DNA of 64,000 bases from Baekduia soli (GTDB lineage Bacteria > Actinomycetota > Thermoleophilia > Solirubrobacterales > Solirubrobacteraceae): contig NZ_CP042430.1 in assembly GCF_007970665.1 (NCBI RefSeq), positions 2,232,001 to 2,296,000 on the forward strand. The letters are read 5' to 3'. Shown in pieces: positions 31,557 through 40,160 of this stretch. Position 1 is the first letter of the stretch, and every line of letters begins with the position of its first letter. The notes beneath the pieces were generated by a model, which saw only the letters and a program-made list of their open reading frames with translations, ran no database searches and had not been told where the DNA came from. The translations under genes and the position numbers were made by a program.

Positions 31557-32156
31557 TCAGGAGATGAGGCCGAGCCGCTGCGCGCGCTGGACGGCCTCCG
31601 TGCGGTTGCGCGCGCCGATCTTGCGGAACATGCCGCTGGCGTGCTGCTTGACCGTGTTGGGCGAGAGGTGCAGCTCCTCGGCGATCTCCGCGTTGGTCAT
31701 CCCGCCCGCGACGCGCTCGAGGACCTGGCGCTCGCGGTCGGTGAGCACCATGCCCGAGGGGGCCGCGTCGTCGAAGACGGTCAGGCCGCGGCCGACGCGG
31801 CGGATCGCGTCGGCCAGCTCGCCGGCGTCGCGCTCCTTCGTGATGAAGCCGTGCGCGCCCGCCGCACGGGCCGCCTTGGCCGACAGCCGGCCGGCGCCCG
31901 AGTACAGCAGCGCCCGCGTGTTCGGCGAGGCCTCCCGGATCAGGCCGACGATCTCGGGCCCGGACTCCTCGCCGACGAACAGGTCGACGAGCGCGACGTG
32001 CGGCGCGTAGCGCCGGGCGAACTCGGCCGCCTGCGCGCCGCTGCTGGCCGGGATGCAGCGCTCGACCCAGTCCAGGCCGCCGAGCATGAGGCGCAGGCCC
32101 CAGTGCACGACCTGGTGGTCGTCGACGACGAGGACGCGGAGCTTGCGCTCGTTCAT
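31557..32156 (-). CDS. NarL/FixJ-family response regulator
   Basis: 199 residues. Receiver domain: VLVVDDHQVVHWGLRLML, phospho-Asp in HVALVDLFVG, Lys in GFITKERDAGE. LuxR-type HTH: LTDRERQVLERVAGGMTNAE and LHLSPNTVKQHASGMFRKIG. Its start overlaps the stop of the GAF histidine kinase upstream (4 bp), making a two-component pair. Targets are unknown; the gene stands alone downstream. Confidence 0.92.
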   Translation of the reverse strand: MNERKLRVLVVDDHQVVHWGLRLMLGGLDWVERCIPASSGAQAAEFARRYAPHVALVDLFVGEESGPEIVGLIREASPNTRALLYSGAGRLSAKAARAAGAHGFITKERDAGELADAIRRVGRGLTVFDDAAPSGMVLTDRERQVLERVAGGMTNAEIAEELHLSPNTVKQHASGMFRKIGARNRTEAVQRAQRLGLIS

Positions 32157-33271
32157 GGCGACTCCGGACGGGGGAGGACGAGGCGCACGTGCCAGTGCTC
32201 GGTCCCGGTCGGGCCGAAGTTCAGGCTCGCGCCGTGCTGCAGGGCCTCGAAGGCGGCGATGCGCAGGCCCATGCCGGCGCCCGCGGGGCGCTCGGAGCCG
32301 ACGCCGTCGTTGGTGATCTCGAGCGCGACCGTGTCCTCGTCGCCGGTCACGGCGACCTCGATCTCGGTCGGCGTCGCGTGCCGCCGGGCGTTGCGGATGG
32401 CCTCGCCGAGGACGGACTGGATGACGGGCTCGAACAGCTCGGGGACCTCGACGCCCGGCTGCCAGCGCACGCGCAGGTCGTCGGCCGCGGCGTCGACGAG
32501 GCGCTCGAGCTCCTGGTGCAGCGTGGCCGACACGTGCTTGGGCGTCGCGGCGAGCGGGCGGCTCATCGCGTCGCGCAGGTCGTCGAGCGCGCCGCGCAGC
32601 TCGGCTCCGCAGCGCTGCTGGTCGCCGGGCTCCAGCAGCACGCCGGACTGCAGCGCCATCACCACGCCGAACACGCGCTGGACGACGCGCTCGTGGATCT
32701 CGCGCGCGAGGTCGATGCGGTCGGCGAGGTGGCGGGCGTCGAGGTGCTGGCGCGTCGCCCGCCGCGCCGAGAGCGCCAGCGCGCAGACCTTGCCCAGCGA
32801 CCACAGGACCTCGCGCTCGCGGTCCGACAGCGACTGCGCCGGGCGCACGGCGAGGATGACCCCGAAGCCGCGGCCGCCGGCGGCCAGCGGGACGCAGGCG
32901 AAGTAGTCGATGCCCAGCGCCGAGGCGTAGGTCTCGGGCAGGTCCTGCGCGGTGCCCTCCAGGACCTGGTCGGAGGCCAGTGCGCGGCCGGTGATCGGAG
33001 CGGTCTCGATCGCCAGGATCTGGCCGTCGAACAGGCCGAGGTCGACGCGGTGGGAGCCGACGGTGCGCACGCGGCGCGCGACGTCGTCGTAGACGAAGAC
33101 CACGGCGCGGTCCATCGAGCCCAGGCGGCAGACCGCCTCGGCGAGCTGGTTGTAGAACGCGCCGGCGGGTGTGGCGGTCTCGACCTCGCCGAGCAGCGAG
33201 GCGAACACGTTGAGCGAGTCGATCGGCGAGAACGGCGCCGCCGCGGTCGTCGCCGCCCGCGGCGAGCTCAT
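32153..33271 (-). CDS. Cytoplasmic GAF-domain histidine kinase (NarX/HisKA_3 type)
   Basis: 372 residues from ATG 33271. No transmembrane helix is visible. A GAF domain occupies ~20-190 (SMDRAVVFVYDDVARRVRTV, DYFACVPLAAGGRGFGVILA). The HisKA_3 dimerisation helix has the phospho-His in LAREIHERVVQRVFGVVMAL, and the HATPase domain carries LGEAIRNARRHATPTEIEV, NDGVG and GMGLRIAAFEALQHGA. It is likely a soluble sensor of a small molecule or redox signal, coupled to the NarL regulator. Confidence 0.9.
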   Translation of the reverse strand: MSSPRAATTAAAPFSPIDSLNVFASLLGEVETATPAGAFYNQLAEAVCRLGSMDRAVVFVYDDVARRVRTVGSHRVDLGLFDGQILAIETAPITGRALASDQVLEGTAQDLPETYASALGIDYFACVPLAAGGRGFGVILAVRPAQSLSDREREVLWSLGKVCALALSARRATRQHLDARHLADRIDLAREIHERVVQRVFGVVMALQSGVLLEPGDQQRCGAELRGALDDLRDAMSRPLAATPKHVSATLHQELERLVDAAADDLRVRWQPGVEVPELFEPVIQSVLGEAIRNARRHATPTEIEVAVTGDEDTVALEITNDGVGSERPAGAGMGLRIAAFEALQHGASLNFGPTGTEHWHVRLVLPRPESP

Positions 33272-33519
33272 CGGGTCGTGGGGGCCGCGGGCGTCACGCC
33301 CCCGAGTCTGCCATGGCGCCCGGGTGGGTGGGGGCGTCGAGGACCGGCCCGGGCGCCGGGACCGAGCGCGAGGTCGCAGGGCATCCAGGCTCGATGGGGG
33401 GCAGCGAGGCTGGGCGCCGTGTCGGCGCCGCCTGGGGATCGCTGGGGATCGCCGGCCCCTTCGGTGGCCCTTCGTGATCCTCAGCGACCGCTCAGCCTCA
33501 TCGTGGGCCGTCCCCGGCC

Positions 33520-33651
33520 ATGCCCGCCCGACGTCGTCTCCGCCACGTGGCCGCCCTGGCGGCCGGCGCCGCGCTCGCGGTCGCCGCTCCGCCCGCCGCA
33601 CCGGCCTCCGCCGCTTCGACCCGCTCGACGAGCACGAACCGGGCCGGCTAG
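33520..33651 (+). pseudogene. Signal-peptide remnant of a secreted protein
   Basis: ATG 33520 opens a 43-residue frame: [20 protein letters not shown], then an Ala/Pro stretch and a stop right after STRSTSTNRAG. It is a full Sec signal with no mature protein, so it is probably the 5' stub of a lost gene, or less likely a secreted peptide. Its stop shares CTAG with a decayed minus-strand gene. Confidence 0.35.
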
Positions 33652-33900
33652 GAGCCCACCGCGCTCGAGCAGTCCACGGCGCCCTGCACCCACTCGCCGC
33701 CGACGTGGCGGTAGCGGACGCCCGTGCCCGTGACGGCGTACGTCGCTCTGCGCCTCGGCCACCGCGTGCACGAGCACGTCGCTGGCGAACTTCGGCACGA
33801 CCACGTTCTCCCTCGCGCAGGCCGTGAGCACGACGGGGCACGCGGGCACGATCGCGGGCGGCGGCCCCGCTCCCGGCGCTCCGTTCGCGGCGCCGCGGCA
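33648..33900 (-). pseudogene. Decayed exported protein, C-terminal part
   Basis: One minus-strand frame reads VVLTACARENVVVPKFASDV then LVHAVAEAQSD, after which a shifted frame continues YAVTGTGVRYRHVGGEWVQG, then AVDCSSAVGS and stop at 33650-33648. The two halves look like one small disulfide-containing exported protein split by a frameshift. No start codon or signal peptide is visible. The remainder of 33272-33930 holds no gene I can support. Confidence 0.4.
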
Positions 33901-33933
33901 GCGAGCGCCGCGGTGACGGCCTCGGCCGTTCGT

Positions 33934-33949
33934 TGTCAGATCACTGACA
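33934..33949. promoter_or_regulatory. Palindrome TGTCAG-ATCA-CTGACA
   Basis: A perfect 6-bp inverted repeat with a 4-bp spacer lies 42 bp before the RTX-like gene. The location in a relatively AT-rich leader suggests an operator, with no known binder. Confidence 0.4.
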
Positions 33950-33991
33950 TGCGCTCGTGATCTTGCGTGAGCTGTCGATTCTGTGGGGAGG

Positions 33992-34642
33992 ATGTCTTGC
34001 CGTCGCCTGCTCTCGTTCGCCTGCCTGCTCGGGCTGACCATGATCGCCATGGTCGTCTCGCCCACCGTCCGCGCCAACACCAGCCACGCGGGCTGGCCGC
34101 CGATCGACGGGATGCTGCTCATGAACAAGCTCGACCAGCAGCGCCCGCTGGACGCGCGCCTCGGGCACGACCCGTTCGGCGGCGCCGACACCGGCTACCG
34201 CTGCGACGGCCTGCACCTCAGCCAGCGCTGCTTCCGGCGCAACGCGCGCTGCCTGGGCCGGCGCGACCGCCACGGGCGCTGCAACCGCATGGTCGTCCGC
34301 CCGTCGGGCCGGCACAACGAGCTGCTCGGCGGCCACGGCAGCGACCAGATCTTCGCGGGGCCCAACGGCGACGTGATCTGGGGCGACTACAAGGCCTCCG
34401 GCCAGCCCGCGACCCAGTCCGACCTGCTGGTCGGCGGCCCGGGCCGGGACTTCATCTACGCCTCGCACGGCACGAACACGATCCAGGCCGGCGGCGGCGA
34501 CGACTGGATCAAGGCCCACTTCGGCCGCGGCTCGATCGACTGCGGGCCCGGCAACGACGTGCTGTTCGTCAGCCGCCGCGCCCAGAAGCACTACACGATC
34601 ACCGGCTGCGAGCGGATCAGCCACCGGACGCTGGGGTACTAG
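33992..34642 (+). CDS. Secreted RTX-like calcium-binding protein
   Basis: 216 residues from ATG 33992 (GTG 33983 in frame is possible). A signal peptide (LLSFACLLGLTMIAMVVSPT, cleavage near VRA) is followed by a Cys/Arg-rich part (DTGYRCDGLHLSQRC, RCLGRRDRHGRCNRM). Degenerate hemolysin-type nonapeptide repeats then build a parallel beta-roll: ELLGGHGSDQIFAGPNGDVI, DLLVGGPGRDFIYASHG, IQAGGGDDWI. Final cysteines (SIDCGPGNDVL, TITGCERI) may lock the roll. Such repeat proteins are widespread and their roles in this order are unknown. Confidence 0.8.
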   Translation: MSCRRLLSFACLLGLTMIAMVVSPTVRANTSHAGWPPIDGMLLMNKLDQQRPLDARLGHDPFGGADTGYRCDGLHLSQRCFRRNARCLGRRDRHGRCNRMVVRPSGRHNELLGGHGSDQIFAGPNGDVIWGDYKASGQPATQSDLLVGGPGRDFIYASHGTNTIQAGGGDDWIKAHFGRGSIDCGPGNDVLFVSRRAQKHYTITGCERISHRTLGY

Positions 34643-34807
34643 GCGCTCGGCACGCCGCCGGGGCGCGGGCGCTCGGGGTCGTCCGCGGGCGTTGCGGTGT
34701 CGTGACGGTCGGTGTCGGGTCGACGTGCGATATGCCGGTCGAGGTGTCACGGTGGGCCCGGGGCGCACGTGGTCCCGGCCCGGCGCCCCCGGGCGCTCCG
34801 CTCGCGG

Positions 34808-35119
34808 CTAGGACGGCTCGCCCAGCACCCGGCGCACCGCGTCGACCTTGTCCTGCAGCGTCTGGGCCTTGTCGCGGCGCTCGTCGAGCTTGAGCACCGT
34901 GTAGACGCGGGGCAGGCCGAGCTCGAAGGGCACCGCGTGCAGCTCGCCGACGAGGGCCAGGATGTCGGCGGTCTCGCCCTCCAACGACGTGCCCATCGCG
35001 TGCAGCGCGTAGCCCACGCGGTCCTGGGCCGCCAGGCGGCGCTGGATCGCGGCGATGTAGCGGCTGGCGCTCGGATCGCTCCGGCCCAGCCCGATCACGG
35101 TCAGATCTGCGGTCGCCAT
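34808..35119 (-). CDS. MTH1187-family thiamine-binding protein
   Basis: 103 residues from ATG 35119, with a TAGAAG -10-like hexamer 6 nt upstream. The sequence ADLTVIGLGRSDPSASRYIA, YALHAMGTSLEGETADIL and KLDERRDKAQTLQDKVDAV fits the ferredoxin-like MTH1187/YkoF family (DUF77), small cytosolic proteins that bind thiamine. It stands alone, so a homeostatic role is inferred. The 165 bp between it and the RTX-like gene contain nothing I can identify. Confidence 0.85.
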   Translation of the reverse strand: MATADLTVIGLGRSDPSASRYIAAIQRRLAAQDRVGYALHAMGTSLEGETADILALVGELHAVPFELGLPRVYTVLKLDERRDKAQTLQDKVDAVRRVLGEPS

Positions 35120-35190
35120 GGGCGACTTCTACCAACCACGACGCCTCCGGCGCGGCCTGCGGGTTCGGCCCCGTGGGCCGGTACCGGCCC

Positions 35191-35445
35191 CTACCAGGCC
35201 TGGCCCGACCCGCAGTGCGGGCAGGCGACCGACGTCGAGACCGACGCCTGGAACTGGAAGCCGCAGGCACACGCGTACAGCGCGTGGTCCTCGGGCGCGA
35301 CCGACGCGCGGTGCCGGCGCTCGGCCAGCAGGTGGGGATCGGCGGCCTCGGGGGCGTCCGGCGCGCGCTCGACGCGCCCGTGGGCGGACGGGCGCCGGGG
35401 GATCGGCGAGCGACGGTCGGTGGGTCGTTGGGGGCGGACGCGCAT
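35191..35445 (-). CDS. Small C-terminal zinc-ribbon protein
   Basis: 84 residues from ATG 35445. The first ~50 are Arg/Pro-rich and possibly disordered. The end holds a zinc ribbon, HALYACACGFQFQASVSTSV then ACPHCGSGQAW, with Cys pairs CxC and CxxC. This end looks well conserved in composition. Role unknown; ribbons of this type often bind nucleic acid or a protein partner. Confidence 0.6.
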   Translation of the reverse strand: MRVRPQRPTDRRSPIPRRPSAHGRVERAPDAPEAADPHLLAERRHRASVAPEDHALYACACGFQFQASVSTSVACPHCGSGQAW

Positions 35446-35589
35446 GGTGGAAGGTCTCGTTCTCCAGGACACCGTCGGCGCCTGAAGGTTTCGTCAACTC
35501 CGTACTCGTCGGTGACCTGGCGCGCTTGAGCACGGGTGGACGCCTGGTGGAGGCGTGCCGCGGCGCCGAGGCTGCGATACTTGGACGCG

Positions 35590-35997
35590 ATGGATCCCGC
35601 ACGCAAGCGACGCGTCAGGTTGATCGTGGCGCTGAGCGCCGCCGTCCTGCTGGCGTCGGCGCTCGTCTACACCAGCTTCAGCGCCTCCAGCGAGGCGCGA
35701 TCGCCGAGCCAGCTCCTCGCGAGCGCCGCGCCCGGCCGCAGCTACCAGCTCACGGGCAAGGTGGTGGACGGGTCGATCGTCCGCGACGGCACGACCCTCA
35801 ACTTCAAGGTCCGCGACCGCAACGGCAACGCCGCGGTGCCGATCCGCTACACCGGCGCGGTCGCCGACACCTTCCGCGACGGCCGCGAGGTCATCGTGAC
35901 GGTCAGGCGCGAGGGCGGCACCTTCGTGGGCGAGAAGGACTCGCTCGTGACGAAGTGCCCGTCGAAGTTCCAAGCGCAGAAGACGACGAACACCTAG
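35590..35997 (+). CDS. ccmE: Cytochrome c maturation protein CcmE, Cys-type with CxxxF
   Basis: 135 residues from ATG 35590. An N-terminal anchor (VRLIVALSAAVLLASALVYT) precedes the OB-fold heme chaperone domain (SYQLTGKVVDGSIV, LNFKVRDRNGNAAVPIRYTG, DTFRDGREVIVTVRREGG). The heme-attachment site reads LVTKCPSKF. Classical CcmE has HxxxY, and a known variant has CxxxY; here the Tyr is Phe as well. It passes heme to CcmF, encoded 8 bp downstream. A GATACT -10-like element ends 8 nt before the start. Confidence 0.85.
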   Translation: MDPARKRRVRLIVALSAAVLLASALVYTSFSASSEARSPSQLLASAAPGRSYQLTGKVVDGSIVRDGTTLNFKVRDRNGNAAVPIRYTGAVADTFRDGREVIVTVRREGGTFVGEKDSLVTKCPSKFQAQKTTNT

Positions 35998-36004
35998 CGC
36001 GGCG

Positions 36005-38227
36005 ATGGCAGACCTCGGCCGCGGCCTGACCTTCCTCGCCCTCGCTGTCGCCGTCTACGGCATCGGTGCGTCGCTGTACGGCGCGCGGACCGGACGTCGC
36101 GAGTGGGCCACCTCGGGCCGCCGCGCCGTCTACGCGCTGGCCGCCCTGACCTCGGGCGCGTTCATCGTGCTCGAGGTCGCGTTCCTGCGGTCGGACTTCA
36201 GCTTCTCGGTCGTCCAGTCGCACTCCTCGACGACGACGCCGACGTTCTACAAGGCCGCCGCGGCCTGGTCCTCGCAGGAGGGCTCGCTGCTGCTGTGGCT
36301 CTGGCTCCTGTCGCTGTGGTCCTCGCTCGTGCTGTTCCTGACGCGCCACCGCATGCGCGACGTGCAGCCCTACGCGACCGCCGTGCTGCTCGGGTTCGCC
36401 GCGTTCTTCGCCGGCCTGTTGGTCTTCGCGGTCTCGCCGTTCGACACGCTCGCCGTGGCGCCGCAGGAGGGCGCGGGGCTCAACCCGCTCCTGCGCCACC
36501 CGAGCATGATGATCCACCCGCCCATGCTCTACTCGGGCTACACGCTGTGGGCGGTGCCGTTCGCGTTCGCGGTCGGCGCGCTGATCGTCCGGCGCGTGGA
36601 CGCCGAGTGGATGGTCGCGACGCGGCGCTTCGCCCTCGGCGCGTGGTTCTTCCTCGGCATCGGCATCCTGCTCGGCGCCCGCTGGTCCTACGCCGAGCTG
36701 GGATGGGGCGGCTACTGGGCGTGGGACCCGGTGGAGAACGCCTCGCTGCTGCCGTGGCTGACGGGCACGGCGTTCCTGCACTCGATCATGGTGCAGGAGA
36801 AGCGCGGGATGCTGAAGACGTGGAACGCGTCGCTCATCCTGGCCACCGGCACGCTGGCGATCCTGGGCACGTTCCTCGTGCGCTCCGGGATCCTCGACTC
36901 GATCCACGCGTTCACCGGCTCGTCACTGGGCGTGCCGTTCGTCGTGCTGATCGGCGTGATGATCCTCACCTCGGTCGTGCTCGTCGTCTCGCGCCGCGAC
37001 ACGCTGCGCTCCGAGCACAGGCTCGACTCGCTCCTGTCGCGCGAGGCGATGTTCCTGGGCAACAACCTCGTGCTCGTCGGGCTGGCCTTCGTCGTGTTCT
37101 GGGGGACGTTCTTCCCGCTGATCTCCGAGGCGCTCACCGGCGACAAGCAGTCGCTCGGACCGCCCTGGTACAACAAGTACACGGTCCCGCTGGCGCTCAT
37201 GCTGGTGCTGCTGTCGGGCATCGGCCCCGTCATCGCCTGGCGCCGCGCGACCCCCAAGAACGCCCGGCGCAACTTCACGTGGCCGACGCTCACCGGCGTG
37301 GTCACGCTGGCCGTCACCGCCGCCTTCGGCGTCGCCGGCCGCCCGCTGGCCTGGCTCATGTTCGGCTTCGCGGCGTTCGTGGTCGGCACGATCCTCCAGG
37401 AGTTCGCCCGCGGCCTGCGGGCACGGCGCGCGATGACCGGCGAGGCCCCGCCGCTGGCGCTGCTGACGCTCGTGCGCCGCAACCGCCGGCGCTACGGCGG
37501 CTACATCGTCCACCTGGGGATGGCGCTGCTGTTCATCGGCGTCGCGGCGTCCTCGGCGTTCCAGCACGCGCGCGACGTGCGGCTGCGCCCCGGCCAGTCG
37601 GCGAAGATCGGCAACGGCTACACCGCCAGGTACGATCGGGCGACGGCGCGCGTCGACGTGTCGAACAACGATGTCGAGCGGATCGTGCTCGGCGCCCAGA
37701 TGACGTTGTCCAAGGACGGCAAGGTGGTCGCCCACCTGAGCCCGAACCGCGGCTACTACCCGATCGCCGGCGCCGAGGCCGTGTCGCCGGTGGGGCGCTA
37801 CTTCGACGGCGAGGCGACGAGCGAGGTCGCGATGACCGCCGGCGTGCGGCGCGACGTCTGGATGGCGGTCTCCCCGGAGATCGGCGGCCTGTCCGCCCAG
37901 GTCAAGAAGGACGACGCGGCCGTCATCGGCGGCCTGCGCAAGCTCGTGGCCCAGGACCCGAAGATCATGCTCGACCCGCGCGTGCGCGCACGGCTGGGCC
38001 AGTACATCGGCGGGCGCATCAACGGCCTCACCGCCTCCTACGCCCAGTCGGCGCCGCCCGCCACGTTCCGGATGATCGTCTCCCCGCTGGTGGCCTGGAT
38101 CTGGCTCGGCGGGCTCATCGTCATCGTCGGCGGCATCATCTGCATCTGGCCGGCTCCCGACCTCGCCCGGCGCCGGGCCACCGCCGGCTACGCCGCGCGC
38201 GTGGCGCGCGAGCTCGGCCGCGCCTGA
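36005..38227 (+). CDS. ccmF: Heme lyase subunit CcmF
   Basis: 740 residues with about 15 transmembrane helices. The tryptophan-rich heme-handling motif WSYAELGWGGYWAWDPVENA is intact (36.7 kb region), as are the flanking His in RHPSMMIHPPMLYSGYT and GTAFLHSIMV. A large periplasmic loop precedes the last helix. CcmF joins heme from CcmE to apocytochrome c thiols. It sits between CcmE and a CcmI-like gene in one operon; CcmA-D are not in the window. Confidence 0.94.
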   Translation: MADLGRGLTFLALAVAVYGIGASLYGARTGRREWATSGRRAVYALAALTSGAFIVLEVAFLRSDFSFSVVQSHSSTTTPTFYKAAAAWSSQEGSLLLWLWLLSLWSSLVLFLTRHRMRDVQPYATAVLLGFAAFFAGLLVFAVSPFDTLAVAPQEGAGLNPLLRHPSMMIHPPMLYSGYTLWAVPFAFAVGALIVRRVDAEWMVATRRFALGAWFFLGIGILLGARWSYAELGWGGYWAWDPVENASLLPWLTGTAFLHSIMVQEKRGMLKTWNASLILATGTLAILGTFLVRSGILDSIHAFTGSSLGVPFVVLIGVMILTSVVLVVSRRDTLRSEHRLDSLLSREAMFLGNNLVLVGLAFVVFWGTFFPLISEALTGDKQSLGPPWYNKYTVPLALMLVLLSGIGPVIAWRRATPKNARRNFTWPTLTGVVTLAVTAAFGVAGRPLAWLMFGFAAFVVGTILQEFARGLRARRAMTGEAPPLALLTLVRRNRRRYGGYIVHLGMALLFIGVAASSAFQHARDVRLRPGQSAKIGNGYTARYDRATARVDVSNNDVERIVLGAQMTLSKDGKVVAHLSPNRGYYPIAGAEAVSPVGRYFDGEATSEVAMTAGVRRDVWMAVSPEIGGLSAQVKKDDAAVIGGLRKLVAQDPKIMLDPRVRARLGQYIGGRINGLTASYAQSAPPATFRMIVSPLVAWIWLGGLIVIVGGIICIWPAPDLARRRATAGYAARVARELGRA

Positions 38228-38239
38228 CCGGCCCGCCCG

Positions 38240-38659
38240 ATGGATCCGCTCGCCACCGTCCTCGTGCTCGTCGCCGCCCTCCTGGCCGCGGTCATCGTCG
38301 GGCGCCCGCTCATGGCGGGGCGCTCGGAGCGCGAGGACATGGCCCGCAGCACGCGCATCGCCGACCTCGAGGCCGCCAAGGCCGCGCGCTACCGCGAGAT
38401 CCGCGAGGCCGAGATGGACTACCGGACCGGCAAGCTGTCCGAGCCCGACTGGAAGGCGATCGACCGCGAGCTGCGGGCCGAGGCGATGGAGGTGCTGCGG
38501 CGCCTGGACGCGCTGGGCGCCGAGCCCGGCGCCGCACCCGAGCCGACGGGCGGTGCCGCGCCGGAGGCGCCGGCCGAGCCCGCTGCGGCCCCGCCCGGCG
38601 AGCCCGTGGCCGTCGAGCCGGCGGCCGGGCCGGTGCGGGAGCGCCAGGACCAGGCATGA
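38240..38659 (+). CDS. CcmI/CycH-like small membrane protein
   Basis: 139 residues. One N-terminal helix (ATVLVLVAALLAAVIVG) precedes a charged helical region (STRIADLEAAKAARYREIRE, MDYRTGKLSEPDWKAID) that matches the N-terminal module of CcmI, followed by an Ala/Pro/Glu tail. The TPR part of full CcmI is missing. It follows CcmF by 12 bp, so it probably chaperones apocytochromes or holds the Ccm complex. Confidence 0.75.
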   Translation: MDPLATVLVLVAALLAAVIVGRPLMAGRSEREDMARSTRIADLEAAKAARYREIREAEMDYRTGKLSEPDWKAIDRELRAEAMEVLRRLDALGAEPGAAPEPTGGAAPEAPAEPAAAPPGEPVAVEPAAGPVRERQDQA

Positions 38660-38680
38660 GCCTCTACCATCACGCAGACC

Positions 38681-38911
38681 ATGGTTGAAACCGTGCTCTC
38701 CATCGTGCAGGTCGGGATCTGCGTCGTGCTCATCTTCCTCGTGCTCATGCACTCCGGGAAGGACGCGGGGCTGTCGGGCGCCTTCGGCGTCGGCTCCGGC
38801 GCGGGGCCGCTCGGTGGCGGCTCGCTCGTGGAGCGCAACCTGAACCGCTGGACCGTCGCGTTCGCGCTGCTGTTCACGATCAACACGGTCATCCTGCTGC
38901 GCATCAGCTAG
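38681..38911 (+). CDS. secG: Preprotein translocase subunit SecG
   Basis: 76 residues. Two transmembrane helices (VLSIVQVGICVVLIFLVLMH and WTVAFALLFTINTVILL) flank the Gly-rich cytosolic loop GLSGAFGVGSGAGPLGGGS, the classic SecG layout. It supports SecYE/SecA export. It lies 21 bp after the CcmI-like gene. After it, 38912-39052 contains no gene I can support. Confidence 0.92.
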   Translation: MVETVLSIVQVGICVVLIFLVLMHSGKDAGLSGAFGVGSGAGPLGGGSLVERNLNRWTVAFALLFTINTVILLRIS

Positions 38912-39052
38912 GCGCGCCGCCGGCCTCAGTCGGTCAGCAGCGCGAACGGGACGCCGTCCTGCCCGGCGCCGGTAGGCGCGCCGGCGCACGCCCTCCCGGG
39001 CGAAGCCGGCCACGTCCTGCGCCGTGGCCGGCCGCAGCACGGGCCGCGCCGC

Positions 39053-40063
39053 TCAGGCGCCGGTCGTGAGCACCATCCGGAAGCGCGCAGCGCCGGACAT
39101 CATCGTCTCGTAGGCCTCGGCGGCCTCCTCCAGCGGGCGCGTCTGGATCATGGGACGCACGCCGGAGAGCACGCTGAAGGCCAGCGTGTCCTCGGAGTCC
39201 TTCGACGTGCCGGAGGCGTGGCCGACGATCGCGTTGCTGCCGCCGATGAGCGCGGCGGGCGGGATCTCCAGCGGATCCATCGACGCCCCGACGATGATCA
39301 GCCGGCCGCGCGGCGCCAGGCCGCCGACCACGGCCGACATGGCCGACGCGCTCGTCACCGTCGCGAGCACCACCCGCGCGCCGCCGAGGGCCTGCAGCTC
39401 CTCACCGGGGTCCTGGGCCGTGCTGTCGATGTAGTGGCGGGCGCCGAGCTTGCGTGCGAGCTCCTCCTTGTCGGTGCCGCGAGCGATCGCGACGGTGTCG
39501 AAGCCCAGCTTGGCGGCGAACTGCACGCCGAGGTGGCCCAGGCCTCCGACGCCGAGGACGGCCACGAGGTCGCCGCCGACCGCTCCGCTCTCGCGCAGCG
39601 CGTTGTAGGTGGTGATGCCCGCGCAGAGCAGCGGGGCGGCGTCCTGCGCGCTGAGATCGTCGGGGATCGCCGCCAGCGCGCCGGCCTTGACCACCACGTA
39701 GTCGGCGTAGCCGCCGTCGAACGTGATGCCGGGGATGACGAGGTTGGCGCAGCTGATGAGGTCGCCGCGTCGGCACGGGTCGCAGCGGCCGCAATTGCCG
39801 CCGAACCAGCCGACGCCGACGCGCTGGCCGGCCTCCCAGCCTTCCACGCCCTCGCCGACCGTCTCGATGGCCCCCGCGATCTCGTGGCCCGGGACCAGCG
39901 GGTAGCTCACGCCCGGAAAGCCGCCCTCCTTGGCGAACATGTCGCTGTGGCAGACGCCGCAGGCGTGCACGCGCACGAGCACCTCGCCGCGCCCGGGGGA
40001 GGGCACCTCGCGCTCGACGAGCTCCATCGCCCCGCCCGCCGCGCTGATCTGCACTGCTCGCAT
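39053..40063 (-). CDS. Zinc-dependent alcohol dehydrogenase (AdhP/CAD-like)
   Basis: 336 residues from ATG 40063 (ATG 40072 three codons earlier is equally open). Catalytic zinc ligands are in ACGVCHSDMFAKEGG and PLVPGHEIAGAIETVGEGV; the four structural-zinc cysteines are in NCGRCDPCRRGDLISC. Rossmann motif: VAVLGVGGLGHLGVQFAAKL. It oxidises primary alcohols or reduces aldehydes with NAD(P). The family resembles mycobacterial AdhA/AdhC. It is divergent from the response-regulator/flavoprotein operon and separated from it by 97 bp. Confidence 0.9.
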   Translation of the reverse strand: MRAVQISAAGGAMELVEREVPSPGRGEVLVRVHACGVCHSDMFAKEGGFPGVSYPLVPGHEIAGAIETVGEGVEGWEAGQRVGVGWFGGNCGRCDPCRRGDLISCANLVIPGITFDGGYADYVVVKAGALAAIPDDLSAQDAAPLLCAGITTYNALRESGAVGGDLVAVLGVGGLGHLGVQFAAKLGFDTVAIARGTDKEELARKLGARHYIDSTAQDPGEELQALGGARVVLATVTSASAMSAVVGGLAPRGRLIIVGASMDPLEIPPAALIGGSNAIVGHASGTSKDSEDTLAFSVLSGVRPMIQTRPLEEAAEAYETMMSGAARFRMVLTTGA

Positions 40064-40146
40064 GGTCGCCATGGCATGGCGGGTATCCAGCCGGCGCGGC
40101 CTCCAATCCGATCGGGCGCATCTGCGGGGATCCGGCGCGCGTCGTG

Positions 40147-40152
40147 TAGCGT
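40147..40152 (+). promoter_or_regulatory. -10 element of the regulator/flavoprotein operon
   Basis: TAGCGT ends 8 nt before GTG 40161, with no Shine-Dalgarno between; this supports the GTG as the start. Confidence 0.5.
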
Positions 40153-40160
40153 CGCCGGCT

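Noticed and set aside
38930-39040. Short minus-strand frame beginning MLRPATAQDVAGFAREGVRR after secG
   Set aside because: It would need a one-base shift to end sensibly (GQDGVPFALLTD) and has no family match. Too short to support.
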